Below, piece after piece: positions 55,637 to 64,000 of a stretch of 64,000 nt of DNA. A program made the translations under genes and the position numbers. The notes beneath the pieces were generated by a model. It searched no databases. It was not told where the DNA came from and saw only the letters and a program-made list of their open reading frames with translations. Numbering within the stretch: the first letter of the stretch is position 1; every line of letters starts with the position of its first letter. The stretch comes from Sulfuricaulis sp. (lineage in GTDB: Bacteria > Pseudomonadota > Gammaproteobacteria > Acidiferrobacterales > Sulfurifustaceae), in NCBI RefSeq assembly GCF_024653915.1, contig NZ_JANLGY010000020.1, forward strand, positions 62,001 through 126,000, in the 5' to 3' direction.

Positions 55637-56518
55637 TTATATTTCAGAAGTTTCCTGGCCGTCTCTCTTGAGCGCCAGGGCGTGTTCATAGAGTTTGTTT
55701 TTTTTAAGTCCGGTAATTTTGGCGGCTAACGCCGCGGCCTGCTTGACGGGCAGCTCTTCCAGCAGGATTTTGAGCACGCGCCCGGTTTCTTCATCCACGG
55801 CACTTTGTTCCACACGTGGTACACCATGTATAAGAATCACGAATTCGCCCAGCTGCTGGTTCGCATCGCGGCCAACCCATTCGAGAAGTTCCGCCAGAGT
55901 TGCGGAATGCAGGGTTTCAAACTGCTTGGTCAGTTCACGCGCCAGCACCGCTTCGCGCCCATCCCCGAAAACCTCGCTCATGTCCTTCAGGCTTTCCAGA
56001 ATGCGATGCGGACTTTCGTAAAAAATCAGCGTGCGGCCTTCCTCGCACAACTTCTCAAACACGGCTCGACGCGCGACCGATTTGGCCGGCGGGAACCCCT
56101 CGAACACGAAACGGTCGGAAGGTAAACCGGCGGCGGACAAGGCGGCAATAGCGGCGCAGGCGCCGGGCACGGGTGTCACGCGAATGCCCGCCTGTCGGGC
56201 GGCGCGCACCAGATGAAAACCCGGATCGCTCACCAGCGGGGTACCCGCGTCGGTGATAAATGCGATAGACTTACCGCCCTTCAGGATTTCGATTAGTCTG
56301 GGAACCTGGTTGCGTTCGTTATGCTCATGGATGGCTTCCGTCTTGGTGCCAATACCGAAATGCCGCAAAAGCTTGCCGCTGTGGCGCGTATCCTCGGCGG
56401 CGATCAGATCGACCTCCGACAGCGTCCGCACGGCACGCGGCGCCATGTCTTCGAGATTGCCGATCGGCGTGGCCACGACGTAGAGCGTGCCTTGGTTTAT
56501 TGAAGCGCTATGACTCAT
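55637..56518 (-). CDS. rsmI: 16S rRNA (cytidine1402-2'-O)-methyltransferase
   Basis: 293 residues from MSHSASINQGTLYVVATPIG. Signature blocks TPIGNLEDMAPRAVRTL, AEDTRHSGKLL, FITDAGTPLVSDPG and FYESPHRILESL belong to RsmI. It methylates the 2'-O of C1402, next to the modification made by RsmH. It is divergent from lpoA (30 bp), the E. coli arrangement. The much longer open frame upstream is antisense to lpoA and not coding. Confidence 0.97.
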   Translation of the reverse strand: MSHSASINQGTLYVVATPIGNLEDMAPRAVRTLSEVDLIAAEDTRHSGKLLRHFGIGTKTEAIHEHNERNQVPRLIEILKGGKSIAFITDAGTPLVSDPGFHLVRAARQAGIRVTPVPGACAAIAALSAAGLPSDRFVFEGFPPAKSVARRAVFEKLCEEGRTLIFYESPHRILESLKDMSEVFGDGREAVLARELTKQFETLHSATLAELLEWVGRDANQQLGEFVILIHGVPRVEQSAVDEETGRVLKILLEELPVKQAAALAAKITGLKKNKLYEHALALKRDGQETSEI

Positions 56519-56548
56519 TTTCTTCGCGCATTCTAAACAGGAAACTGA

Positions 56549-58486
56549 ATGAAACCCATCCGCTGGCTGGTCATACCTATAATAATATGTGCGGCGATCC
56601 TTGCCGGTTGCGAAACCGTGCCCGTGACGCCCACGGCCTTGCCGCCGGTCAGCACGGACACCGCCGAAAAAGCCGAGCGCGACGGCGAATACCTGCTGGC
56701 CGCGCGCGAGTACACGCGCCTCGCCGACACCGCCGAATCGCCCCGGAAACAGGACTTCGAACTGCGCGCCGTGGCCGCCCTGCTCAAGGCCGGCCAACTG
56801 CGCGAGGCACGCGCGCGCGTCGAGCCGATCGATGTCACGCCACTGGACGCCTCGTTCACCGCGCGCAAGCGCATCTTGCAGGCGCGCGTGCTGATCACCG
56901 AGGGCGCGCACGAGAAAGGCATACGCCAGCTGGACGAGGCCAGCCGCCTGCGCAACCTGAGCCCGGCGCTGCTTTCCGAAATCAGCGGCGTGCGCGCGCA
57001 GGCGGAACTCGCGCTCGACAATCCCGTGGGCGCGGCGCGCAACCTCATCGCCCGCGAGCAGTATATCGTTGGCAAGGAGGCCGTCACCGAAAACCAGCAG
57101 CAATTGTGGAAAATCCTGGTGTCGATGCCACGCGCCCGGCTCGCCGCCGAACTCAACTTGGCGCGCGACCGGGTGCTGTCCGGCTGGATCGAGCTGGCCT
57201 TGATCGCCGTGGACAACGCCGGTCAGCCGCTGCGGATGGGCGCCGCTGTCGAACAGTGGAAAAAGGCCAACCCGAATCACCCCGCGGGAGAGATAGTGCT
57301 CGGCACATTGATCAGTCAGGCGCCCAGCATGATTGGCCGCATCGACCGCATTGCACTGCTGCTGCCGCTGACCTCCGGTTATGCCGTTGCGGCTCAGGCG
57401 GTGCGCGACGGAATCCTGGCCATGGACGCCGCCAACACCGACCCGGACAAACCCAAGATCAAAATCTACGATACCGGACCGGACCCGTTGAAGGTGCGTG
57501 ATTCCTATGAGCAGGCCGTCAATGACGGTGCGCAGTTTATCGTCGGTCCCCTCGGACGCGAGGCCGCGGAAACCATCATGCGCCAGGCCAGTATCCGGGT
57601 ACCAACACTGATGCTGAACCACACCGATGACGATCCGGGCTCGACATCAAAATACCTTTTCCAGTTCGGCCTGCCACCGGAACAGGAAGCGCGACAGGTG
57701 GCCGAACGAGCCTGGCTCGATGGGCATCGGCAAGCGGCCGTGCTTTATCCAAAAACGCCATGGGGCGAGCGCATGATGACGGCATGGTCCAGTCACTGGC
57801 AGCGACTGGGCGGCGTGGTGGTCGCCAACCAACCCTATAACGAGGAGGATGTCGATTTTTCCGATGCAATCAAAAGCCTGCTCAATATCGGCCAGAGCGA
57901 AACGCGCAAGGAACAGATCGAGAAAATGATTGGGCAGAAATTGCGCTCTGATGCGCGTGCGCGCCAGGATATCGATTTCATTTTCCTCGCCTCAGACGCC
58001 AAACACGGACGGCTGATCAAGCCGCAGCTCAATTTCTATCACGCCGCGCGCGTGCCGGTGTACTCAACCTCGCACATATTCACCGGCGCAGGCGATGCCA
58101 TGCGGGACATTGACCTCGATGGCATCCAGTTCGGCGACATGCCGTGGATGCTGGTAGGAGACGGAAAAATACTGGAACTGCGACAGGCGCTGCAACGCGA
58201 CTGGCCGTACGTCCATACCGATCTCGACCGCCTGTACGCACTCGGCGTGGACAGTTATGCCATCCTCCCGCACCTGGGCCGTATCAGCATGGAATCGGGG
58301 GGACGCTTCAATGGCGTCACCAGCGGACTCTCCGTTGACCACAGCGGACGCCTGCAGCGGCAACTGCTGTGGGCACGGTTCAGCCGGGGCGTACCGCGGC
58401 TGGTCGATACCTTTCTCAAGCACCAGAACCAGTTCAGGATTGAGAACGATGCGGAAACCCCCGACAAATCTCAGCCGCGGTCGTGA
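56549..58486 (+). CDS. lpoA: Penicillin-binding protein activator LpoA
   Basis: 645 residues. The signal peptide ends in a lipobox with Cys21 (ILAGC), giving an outer-membrane lipoprotein. An N-terminal TPR-like helical domain (to about 250) precedes a periplasmic-binding-fold C-terminal domain starting near RIALLLPLTSGYAV. LpoA reaches through the periplasm to activate PBP1A. It is divergent from rsmI and overlaps yraN by 38 bp. Confidence 0.93.
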   Translation: MKPIRWLVIPIIICAAILAGCETVPVTPTALPPVSTDTAEKAERDGEYLLAAREYTRLADTAESPRKQDFELRAVAALLKAGQLREARARVEPIDVTPLDASFTARKRILQARVLITEGAHEKGIRQLDEASRLRNLSPALLSEISGVRAQAELALDNPVGAARNLIAREQYIVGKEAVTENQQQLWKILVSMPRARLAAELNLARDRVLSGWIELALIAVDNAGQPLRMGAAVEQWKKANPNHPAGEIVLGTLISQAPSMIGRIDRIALLLPLTSGYAVAAQAVRDGILAMDAANTDPDKPKIKIYDTGPDPLKVRDSYEQAVNDGAQFIVGPLGREAAETIMRQASIRVPTLMLNHTDDDPGSTSKYLFQFGLPPEQEARQVAERAWLDGHRQAAVLYPKTPWGERMMTAWSSHWQRLGGVVVANQPYNEEDVDFSDAIKSLLNIGQSETRKEQIEKMIGQKLRSDARARQDIDFIFLASDAKHGRLIKPQLNFYHAARVPVYSTSHIFTGAGDAMRDIDLDGIQFGDMPWMLVGDGKILELRQALQRDWPYVHTDLDRLYALGVDSYAILPHLGRISMESGGRFNGVTSGLSVDHSGRLQRQLLWARFSRGVPRLVDTFLKHQNQFRIENDAETPDKSQPRS

Positions 58487-58814
58487 GGCGGAGGATCGCG
58501 CCTGCCACCACTTGCTGCAACAAGGACTGACGCTGACAGAACGCAATTACCGCAGCCCCTTTGGGGAGATCGATCTCGTCATGCAGGAGCGCGATACCCT
58601 GGTCTTTGTCGAGGTTCGATACCGTGCCCGCGGCGATTTTGGCTCCGCCGCCGAGACCGTGGATGCACGCAAACAGGCCCGGTTACGCGCCACCGCCGAG
58701 CACTACCGGCAGAACATACCGCGGGCCTCCAAGAAAGCCTGCCGATTTGATATCGTTGCCATCACCGGTGATGGCGAAGACTGTGACTTTCGCTGGCTTC
58801 GGAATGTTTTTTAA
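58449..58814 (+). CDS. YraN/UPF0102 family nuclease-fold protein
   Basis: 121 residues from MRKPPTNLSRGREAED. The nuclease-like core ERNYRSPFGEIDLVMQERD and TLVFVEVRYR (D..ExK-like pattern, here VEVR) identifies the UPF0102 family. E. coli yraN lies in the same position between lpoA and diaA. Biochemical role is unclear. The start lies inside the lpoA end. Confidence 0.9.
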   Translation: MRKPPTNLSRGREAEDRACHHLLQQGLTLTERNYRSPFGEIDLVMQERDTLVFVEVRYRARGDFGSAAETVDARKQARLRATAEHYRQNIPRASKKACRFDIVAITGDGEDCDFRWLRNVF

Positions 58815-58830
58815 ATGAAGCAAAAACGGC

Positions 58831-58919
58831 TCACCGCAAAGGCGCGAAGGACGCAAAGAAAGCCTTTTGTAATGCAAAACACTCGTGTTCCTTTGCGCTC
58901 TTTGCGTCTTTGCGGTGAA
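58831..58919. repeat. Dispersed imperfect inverted repeat, copy 2
   Basis: The left arm TCACCGCAAAGGCGCGAAGG (from 58831) and the right arm ending CTTTGCGTCTTTGCGGTGA (58919) pair over about 29 bases with roughly 24 matches. It has the same arm design as 9868-9948, but with AAAG in place of AGAG units. It lies between yraN and gmhA. Confidence 0.75.
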
Positions 58920-58955
58920 ATCTGTTTCTTTAGAGATACTGAATCGAGGATGTAA

Positions 58956-59585
<630 letters not shown>

Positions 59586-59586
59586 A

Positions 59587-60165
59587 ATGCGCACACGGTA
59601 TATCTTCCTCACGACCATCCTCGGTGCCATCACGCTGGCGCAGGGCTGCGCGCCGATCATCATCGCCGGCGGCGCGACCGCCGCGGCGGTGGCTACTGAC
59701 CGACGCACCGTCGGCGCTCTGGTGGACGACAACGCCATCGAGCTCAAAGCGAGAAAGGCGCTTAATTCCGATCCGGAAATCGGTGACGATGTGCACGTCA
59801 ACATCACCAGCATGAATGGCATCGTCCTGCTCACGGGCGAAACAACGACCGGTGAATTGCGCGACCGCGCCTTGGCGCTGATCCGTGATATCCCGGGCAT
59901 TCGCAGCATCAATAACAACGTCGTAATCGCGGAACCAACGGCCTTCGCCAACCGCACCCATGACAGCTGGATCACCAGCATGGTCAAAGCCAGACTGATT
60001 GGCACCGAGAATATCCGCTCCAACCATATCAAGGTGGTGACGGAAAGCTCCGTCGTTTATCTCATGGGACTCGTTAAACAGAAGGAAGGCGAAATGGCCG
60101 CTACGGCAACACAGCAAGTTGCTGGAGTCACCAAGATCGTCAAGCTGTTCGAGTACCTGGATTGA
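59587..60165 (+). CDS. dolP: BON-domain outer-membrane lipoprotein DolP
   Basis: 192 residues. The signal peptide ends at Cys21 (LAQGC lipobox). Two BON domains follow (about 48-115 and 125-190), each with the alternating pattern seen in VHVNITSMNGIVLLTGET and IKVVTESSVVYLMGLV. DolP (YraP) binds anionic lipids in the outer membrane and supports envelope integrity. The gene order lpoA-yraN-diaA/gmhA-dolP is conserved with E. coli. Confidence 0.93.
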   Translation: MRTRYIFLTTILGAITLAQGCAPIIIAGGATAAAVATDRRTVGALVDDNAIELKARKALNSDPEIGDDVHVNITSMNGIVLLTGETTTGELRDRALALIRDIPGIRSINNNVVIAEPTAFANRTHDSWITSMVKARLIGTENIRSNHIKVVTESSVVYLMGLVKQKEGEMAATATQQVAGVTKIVKLFEYLD

Positions 60166-60644
60166 CCGACAGCGAACGCAAAATCGTCCGTGACGCCACG
60201 CAACTCACGGCACGCCTGTCGCAGCTCGGCCGTCCCGTTGTCTTCACCAACGGCTGCTTCGACATTCTGCATCGTGGGCATATCGCCTACCTCGAAAAGG
60301 CCGCGGCGCTCGGGAAATCACTGGTCGTCGGCGTCAACAGCGATGCCTCCGTGCGTCGCCTCGAAAAGGGACAGGACCGCCCCATCAATCCTCTCGAGGA
60401 CCGCATGGCCGTTCTTGCCGCGCTCGGCTGCGTTTCACTGGTCACGGCCTTCGACGACACCACGCCCTTGGCGCTGATCAAGCTCGTGCGACCGGACCAT
60501 CTGGTAAAGGGCGGCGACTGGACGCCAGACAAGATTGTCGGATCTGACGTCGTCAAAAGCTCCGGCGGCCAGGTTCATTCCATTCCCTTCCAGTTCGAAC
60601 ATTCGACCACGGAACTGCTGCGCCGCATCCGCTCGCATGACTGA
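60162..60644 (+). CDS. rfaE2: D-glycero-beta-D-manno-heptose 1-phosphate adenylyltransferase
   Basis: 160 residues. FTNGCFDILHRGHIAYLEKA contains the nucleotidyltransferase HxGH-type motif (HRGH), and VGVNSDASVRRLEKGQDRP follows. It corresponds to the C-terminal half of E. coli HldE; the kinase half (rfaE1) is not nearby. The likely start is TTG at 60162, overlapping the dolP stop (ATTGA) with no strong ribosome binding site. Confidence 0.92.
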   Translation: MTDSERKIVRDATQLTARLSQLGRPVVFTNGCFDILHRGHIAYLEKAAALGKSLVVGVNSDASVRRLEKGQDRPINPLEDRMAVLAALGCVSLVTAFDDTTPLALIKLVRPDHLVKGGDWTPDKIVGSDVVKSSGGQVHSIPFQFEHSTTELLRRIRSHD

Positions 60645-62025
60645 AATCCCCGGCCCATTCGTAGAACGGCTCAAGGCCGTTTTGGGCGCGCAGAATGTAC
60701 TAACCGATCCTGCCGACCGCTGGCCCTACGGCCAGGACAATTCGCGCAAGCACACACCGCCGGACGCCGTGGCCTTCGCCACCACCCATGCCCAGGTGCT
60801 GGAAACGGTACGGCTGTGCCACCAGTACAGCATTCCCATCGTCGCGCGCGGACGTGGAACCGGCACCACGGGCAGCGCCATTCCGGTGCGCGGCGGGCTC
60901 GTACTGTCACTCGAGCGCATGAATCGGATTGTCGAGATGGACGCCGCCAACCGCGTCATGCGCGTCGAGCCGGGCGTGATCAATCAGGCCATACAGGACA
61001 AGGCCGCGCCGCATGGTTTCTTCTGGCCACCCGATCCCACGAGCAGCGCTTACTGCACGGTCGGCGGCAACATTGCATTGAACGCCGCCGGGCCGCGCGC
61101 GCTCAAATACGGCACCACGCGCGAGAACGTGCTCGGGCTCGTCGCGGTGACCGGCAAGGGCGATGAGATTCACACCGGCACCTATACCACCAAGGGCGTG
61201 GTCGGCTACGACCTGACACGACTGATCATCGGCTCGGAGGGCACGCTCGCCATTGTCACCGAGGCAACGTTGAAGCTGACACCGCTGCCCGAATCCCGTC
61301 GTACCCTGCAGGCGGTTTACGCCAGCGTGCGCACCGCCGCCGCGGCCATATCGCGCCTCATGTCGCAATCGGTCACGCCATGCGCGCTGGAATTCATGGA
61401 TGCGGCCGCGATCGAGATGATACGCAACTATTCCCAGGCGGAATTGCCGCGCGGGGCCGGCGCGCTGCTCATGATCGAACTGGACGGACCGGAGGCGGCG
61501 ATGGAAACCGCGGTGGCAACGGTCTCGGCCGCTGCCCGTGGTGACGGCCTGCTGAACCTGAACGCGGCCGGAACCAGGGACGAAGCCGCGGCACTGTGGG
61601 CCACGCGCAAAGCGCTATCGCCCGCCCTGCGCAACATCGCGCCGAACAAGTTGAACGAGGACGTGGTGGTGCCGGTCTCCCGCATCCCGGAACTCATCGA
61701 CGGACTGGAAAAACTCTCGCGCGAGTTCGGCATCCCGATCGTCAATTTCGGGCACGCCGGCAATGGCAATATCCACGTGAACCTGCTTTACGATACACAA
61801 GACCCACAGCAGGACAACAACGCGCGCCCCTGCCTGTCGCGCGTGTTCGATCTGGTTTTACAGCTGGGGGGGACGCTTTCCGGTGAACACGGCATCGGCG
61901 TGGAAAAGCGCGACTACATCAACCGCGCCATCGATCCGGTAACGCTGGATCTCATGCGTTCGATCAAGCGCCAGTTCGATCCCCGGGGGATTTTGAATCC
62001 CGACAAGATCTTTCCATCGCAGTAG
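60637..62025 (+). CDS. FAD-linked oxidase, glycolate/D-lactate dehydrogenase type
   Basis: 462 residues from MTEIPGPFVERLKAVLGAQN. The FAD_binding_4 domain has RGRGTGTTGSAIPVRGG and PTSSAYCTVGGNIALNAAGP; the C-terminal FAD-oxidase domain ends SGEHGIGVEKRDYI. It resembles GlcD and D-lactate dehydrogenases. No glcE or glcF gene is adjacent, so the exact substrate is uncertain. It overlaps the rfaE2 stop by 8 bp. Confidence 0.92.
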   Translation: MTEIPGPFVERLKAVLGAQNVLTDPADRWPYGQDNSRKHTPPDAVAFATTHAQVLETVRLCHQYSIPIVARGRGTGTTGSAIPVRGGLVLSLERMNRIVEMDAANRVMRVEPGVINQAIQDKAAPHGFFWPPDPTSSAYCTVGGNIALNAAGPRALKYGTTRENVLGLVAVTGKGDEIHTGTYTTKGVVGYDLTRLIIGSEGTLAIVTEATLKLTPLPESRRTLQAVYASVRTAAAAISRLMSQSVTPCALEFMDAAAIEMIRNYSQAELPRGAGALLMIELDGPEAAMETAVATVSAAARGDGLLNLNAAGTRDEAAALWATRKALSPALRNIAPNKLNEDVVVPVSRIPELIDGLEKLSREFGIPIVNFGHAGNGNIHVNLLYDTQDPQQDNNARPCLSRVFDLVLQLGGTLSGEHGIGVEKRDYINRAIDPVTLDLMRSIKRQFDPRGILNPDKIFPSQ

Positions 62026-62164
62026 TGATCGCAATCGTTCTCGCTGCCGCACGCCTGTTTCGGGCGGATGGGCGGTAGGGATTTTGACCTCGTTTACCAT
62101 TACGATAAAAACATTGGAGTCCCCAGGCGAAGCAGGCTAAACCTCGGAAATCAAGGAGAACACA

Positions 62165-62884
62165 ATGAAACACGCGCTCGCTTTTCTGACAGTTTTTCTG
62201 GCCGCTATCTCATCGACTGAAGCGGCTGATGATATCGACCAGATCAATCAGCTGATACAAGCGGACTTCCGCAAGCTATCAGAAGATCTCGGCGCGGCAC
62301 TCAGCTACAAGGCCGTGATCCCGGCCACGCCGCTCGGCCTGACCGGCTTCGATCTTGGCGTTGAAGTCACGGCCACGAAGCTTGAAAACCGCGAAGCCTG
62401 GAACCGCGCCAGTTCCAGCACGGCGCCTGACACGCTGTATATTCCCAAGCTGCATCTGCACAAAGGCCTGCCGGCGGGATTCGATGTGGGCGCTTTCTAT
62501 ACATCGGTCCCCGGCAGCAACATAAAACTCTGGGGCGCCGAGTTACGCTACGCCATCATCGATGGTGGCACTATCGCACCGGCGCTCGGTCTGCGCGGCA
62601 CTTATTCCAAACTGTCGGGCGTAAACCAGCTCGATTTCCACACGAAGGGTCTTGAACTGCTGGTCTCAAAAGGTTTCACCATCTTCACACCGTATGCCGG
62701 CGCGGGACAAGTAAGGACAGTGTCCGAACCGGTGGGCGTGACGAACGTCAGCAAGGAAGAATTTACGCAGGGGAAATATTTTGTCGGCGGAAATATCAAT
62801 TTGGGCCTTGTCAATCTCGCGTTCGAAGCCGACAAAACCGGTGACGCCGCTACTTATGGTGCCAAGCTCGGATTTCGCTTCTGA
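62165..62884 (+). CDS. Predicted outer-membrane beta-barrel protein
   Basis: 239 residues. A signal peptide (MKHALAFLTVFLAAISSTEA) is followed by alternating strands and a C-terminal aromatic end (AKLGFRF), typical of beta-barrels. It resembles the DUF6588-like group of exported proteins in my memory; function unknown. AAGGAG lies upstream of the start, and a weak promoter (TTGACC at 62084, TAAAAA at 62106) may serve it. Confidence 0.75.
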   Translation: MKHALAFLTVFLAAISSTEAADDIDQINQLIQADFRKLSEDLGAALSYKAVIPATPLGLTGFDLGVEVTATKLENREAWNRASSSTAPDTLYIPKLHLHKGLPAGFDVGAFYTSVPGSNIKLWGAELRYAIIDGGTIAPALGLRGTYSKLSGVNQLDFHTKGLELLVSKGFTIFTPYAGAGQVRTVSEPVGVTNVSKEEFTQGKYFVGGNINLGLVNLAFEADKTGDAATYGAKLGFRF

Positions 62885-63009
62885 CTGTAACGCTCAGCGC
62901 CCGAGGCAAGCGCTCTTTCGTCAGTGGGCGCCGATAGTCGCAAAGAAAGAACCGCCCTTGGTCGAACCTGCCACGGTCTCAATAAGAACTGTCACACGGG
63001 AACCGGCGG

Positions 63010-63663
63010 CTAGTGCTCGCTCAACTCCATTTTCTCGCTATCGCGCTTCATGTTGAGATGACCGAGGAACGACATGCCGAGCAGCGCTTCGCGCGGGCTG
63101 GAACCCTCGACGATACTGGCATCTACGTTATATAAGGTGATATCACCGACCGTGACGTTGTTCAGCTTGATGTAGTACGTAGGCACCGTGCCACCCGCGG
63201 TGTTGACGAAGCCGGGACGGCCCTGTTTGCGGTAATCGAGGCCGATACGATTGGCCACGATGCTGTTCATGCCAATAATGGTGGCGCCGGTATCCACCAT
63301 GAAACGCACGGGAACCCCGTTGACCAGTCCTTCAACAAAATAATGACCGCTGGTTTCAGGGTAAAGTATTACGCTGCCCTTGCCTTTGGAGGCAAATCCG
63401 GCGATCACCACGCCCAACTTCAGCACTTCACGTTTGCCACCGATTTCGATTTCGGCCTTTTCCTCCTGCGTGTCGGTGGCCAGCAGTTTGACGCCCTCCG
63501 GACTTTCCTCGCCGCTCTTCAGTATCCGGCGTGCGCCATCCACTACAATAATTGCCTTGTCCTTGAACAAGGCCTGCAACGAAATTTTTTCTACCGCACT
63601 GGCGGGATTCGCGGCCAGTAGCAGGCCAGTTAATATGATTAACTTCGTTTTCAGAAATCGCAT
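63010..63663 (-). CDS. Retropepsin-like aspartic protease, TIGR02281 type, exported
   Basis: 217 residues from MRFLKTKLIILTGLLLAANP, a signal sequence. FMVDTGATIIGMNS is the aspartyl protease motif (DTGA), with the flap and second half VNTAGGTVPTYYI and ALLGMSFLGHLNM. Members of the clan AA bacterial family act as single-domain homodimers in the periplasm. AGGAAA precedes the chosen start. It is convergent with the beta-barrel gene. Confidence 0.9.
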   Translation of the reverse strand: MRFLKTKLIILTGLLLAANPASAVEKISLQALFKDKAIIVVDGARRILKSGEESPEGVKLLATDTQEEKAEIEIGGKREVLKLGVVIAGFASKGKGSVILYPETSGHYFVEGLVNGVPVRFMVDTGATIIGMNSIVANRIGLDYRKQGRPGFVNTAGGTVPTYYIKLNNVTVGDITLYNVDASIVEGSSPREALLGMSFLGHLNMKRDSEKMELSEH

Positions 63664-63705
63664 AGCTGTATTTCCTAAAATCATCGCTGACGATACAATC
63701 GCCGC

Positions 63706-64000
63706 ATGCAGGAAATCCTGATATTCCGGCACGCGCCGCACGAAGGGCCCGGTTACCTGGCCGATTACCTCGACCGCCAGCACCTGCCCTACCGACTGGT
63801 CCGCATCGACCAGAACGATCGCATACCTTCAAGCATAGACGGGGTTGCGGGGATTGTGCTCATGGGCGGGCCCATGAGCGTTAACGACCCGCTGCCCTGG
63901 ATTCCGAAAGTCACTGATTTGATTCGAAAGGCCGTCGCGGCGGATGTGCCGGTACTGGGTCATTGCCTCGGCGGGCAGCTCATCAGCAAGGCGCTGGGTG
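63706..64000 (+). CDS. Type 1 glutamine amidotransferase, N-terminal part (runs off window)
   Basis: About 98 residues are visible: MQEILIFRHAPHEGPGYLAD, then GIVLMGGPMSVND and PVLGHCLGGQLI. The nucleophile is the Cys in GHCLGGQ. It resembles the GMP-synthase-like stand-alone amidotransferases of unknown acceptor. It is divergent from the aspartic protease gene, 42 bp away. Confidence 0.9.
   Translation, partial: MQEILIFRHAPHEGPGYLADYLDRQHLPYRLVRIDQNDRIPSSIDGVAGIVLMGGPMSVNDPLPWIPKVTDLIRKAVAADVPVLGHCLGGQLISKALG

Noticed and set aside
55637-57622. 661-codon open frame including rsmI
   Set aside because: Everything upstream of 56518 is antisense to lpoA; homology starts only at the rsmI ATG.

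Overview
The window is a chromosomal segment of a Gram-negative gammaproteobacterium with high G+C content. It carries a complete division and cell wall (dcw) cluster, lpxC, lpoA, dolP and heptose genes, so the cell has LPS and an outer membrane. Several genes point to sulfur and redox metabolism: an octaheme tetrathionate-reductase-type cytochrome, a YeeE/YedE transporter, a DsrC-like protein, a heterodisulfide-reductase-like Fe-S protein, and egtBD. I infer a sulfur-metabolising lineage (Acidiferrobacterales or Chromatiales-like). That placement rests on gene content and recalled protein similarity, not on a search.

Layout, part 1. Positions 1-5.2 kb: partial parE, a CNP1-like protein, then a four-gene oxidative-stress operon on the minus strand (rubrerythrin, CCG-domain Fe-S protein, encapsulin-type ferritin, DUF3501). 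A perfect Fur/PerR-like palindrome lies upstream of it. 5.3-9.9 kb: pilB-pilC-pilD-coaE. 10-34 kb, all minus strand: mraZ-rsmH-ftsL-ftsI-murE-murF-mraY-murD-ftsW-murG-murC-murB-ddlB-ftsQ-ftsA-ftsZ-lpxC-M23 peptidase-secA-argJ. It starts from a strong promoter followed by five MraZ-type repeats spaced exactly 10 bp. 34.2-34.6 kb: rnpB (RNase P RNA).

Layout, part 2. 34.6-44 kb: mixed housekeeping genes (2OG-oxygenase-like protein, zinc-ribbon protein, dienelactone hydrolase, sugar kinase, apbE, adk, tesA/ybbA/ybbP, a small unknown protein). 44-48.6 kb: DsrC-like protein, hexose-6-phosphate mutarotase, a ParA ATPase fused to a glycogen-binding module, DsbA-like and MEKHLA proteins. 48.7-52.8 kb: a respiratory operon (cytochrome c, YedE, octaheme cytochrome, cytochrome b) with an FNR-type site placed for activation and a terminator at its end. 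53.3-55.6 kb: egtB-egtD. 55.6-62 kb: rsmI, and divergently lpoA-yraN-gmhA-dolP-rfaE2-FAD oxidase. 62-64 kb: an outer-membrane protein, an aspartic protease and a partial glutamine amidotransferase.

Most of the window is conserved core genome. The item most likely to be undescribed is the ParA-glycogen-binding fusion at 45578-46720. It sits beside a glucose-6-phosphate epimerase-type gene and is preceded by a structured 486-bp leader that ends in a terminator-like hairpin. Other items for a second look are the encapsulin-less ferritin operon with its shared operator, the FNR-controlled octaheme module, the hairpin cluster between ftsW and murG, and a two-copy dispersed inverted repeat.
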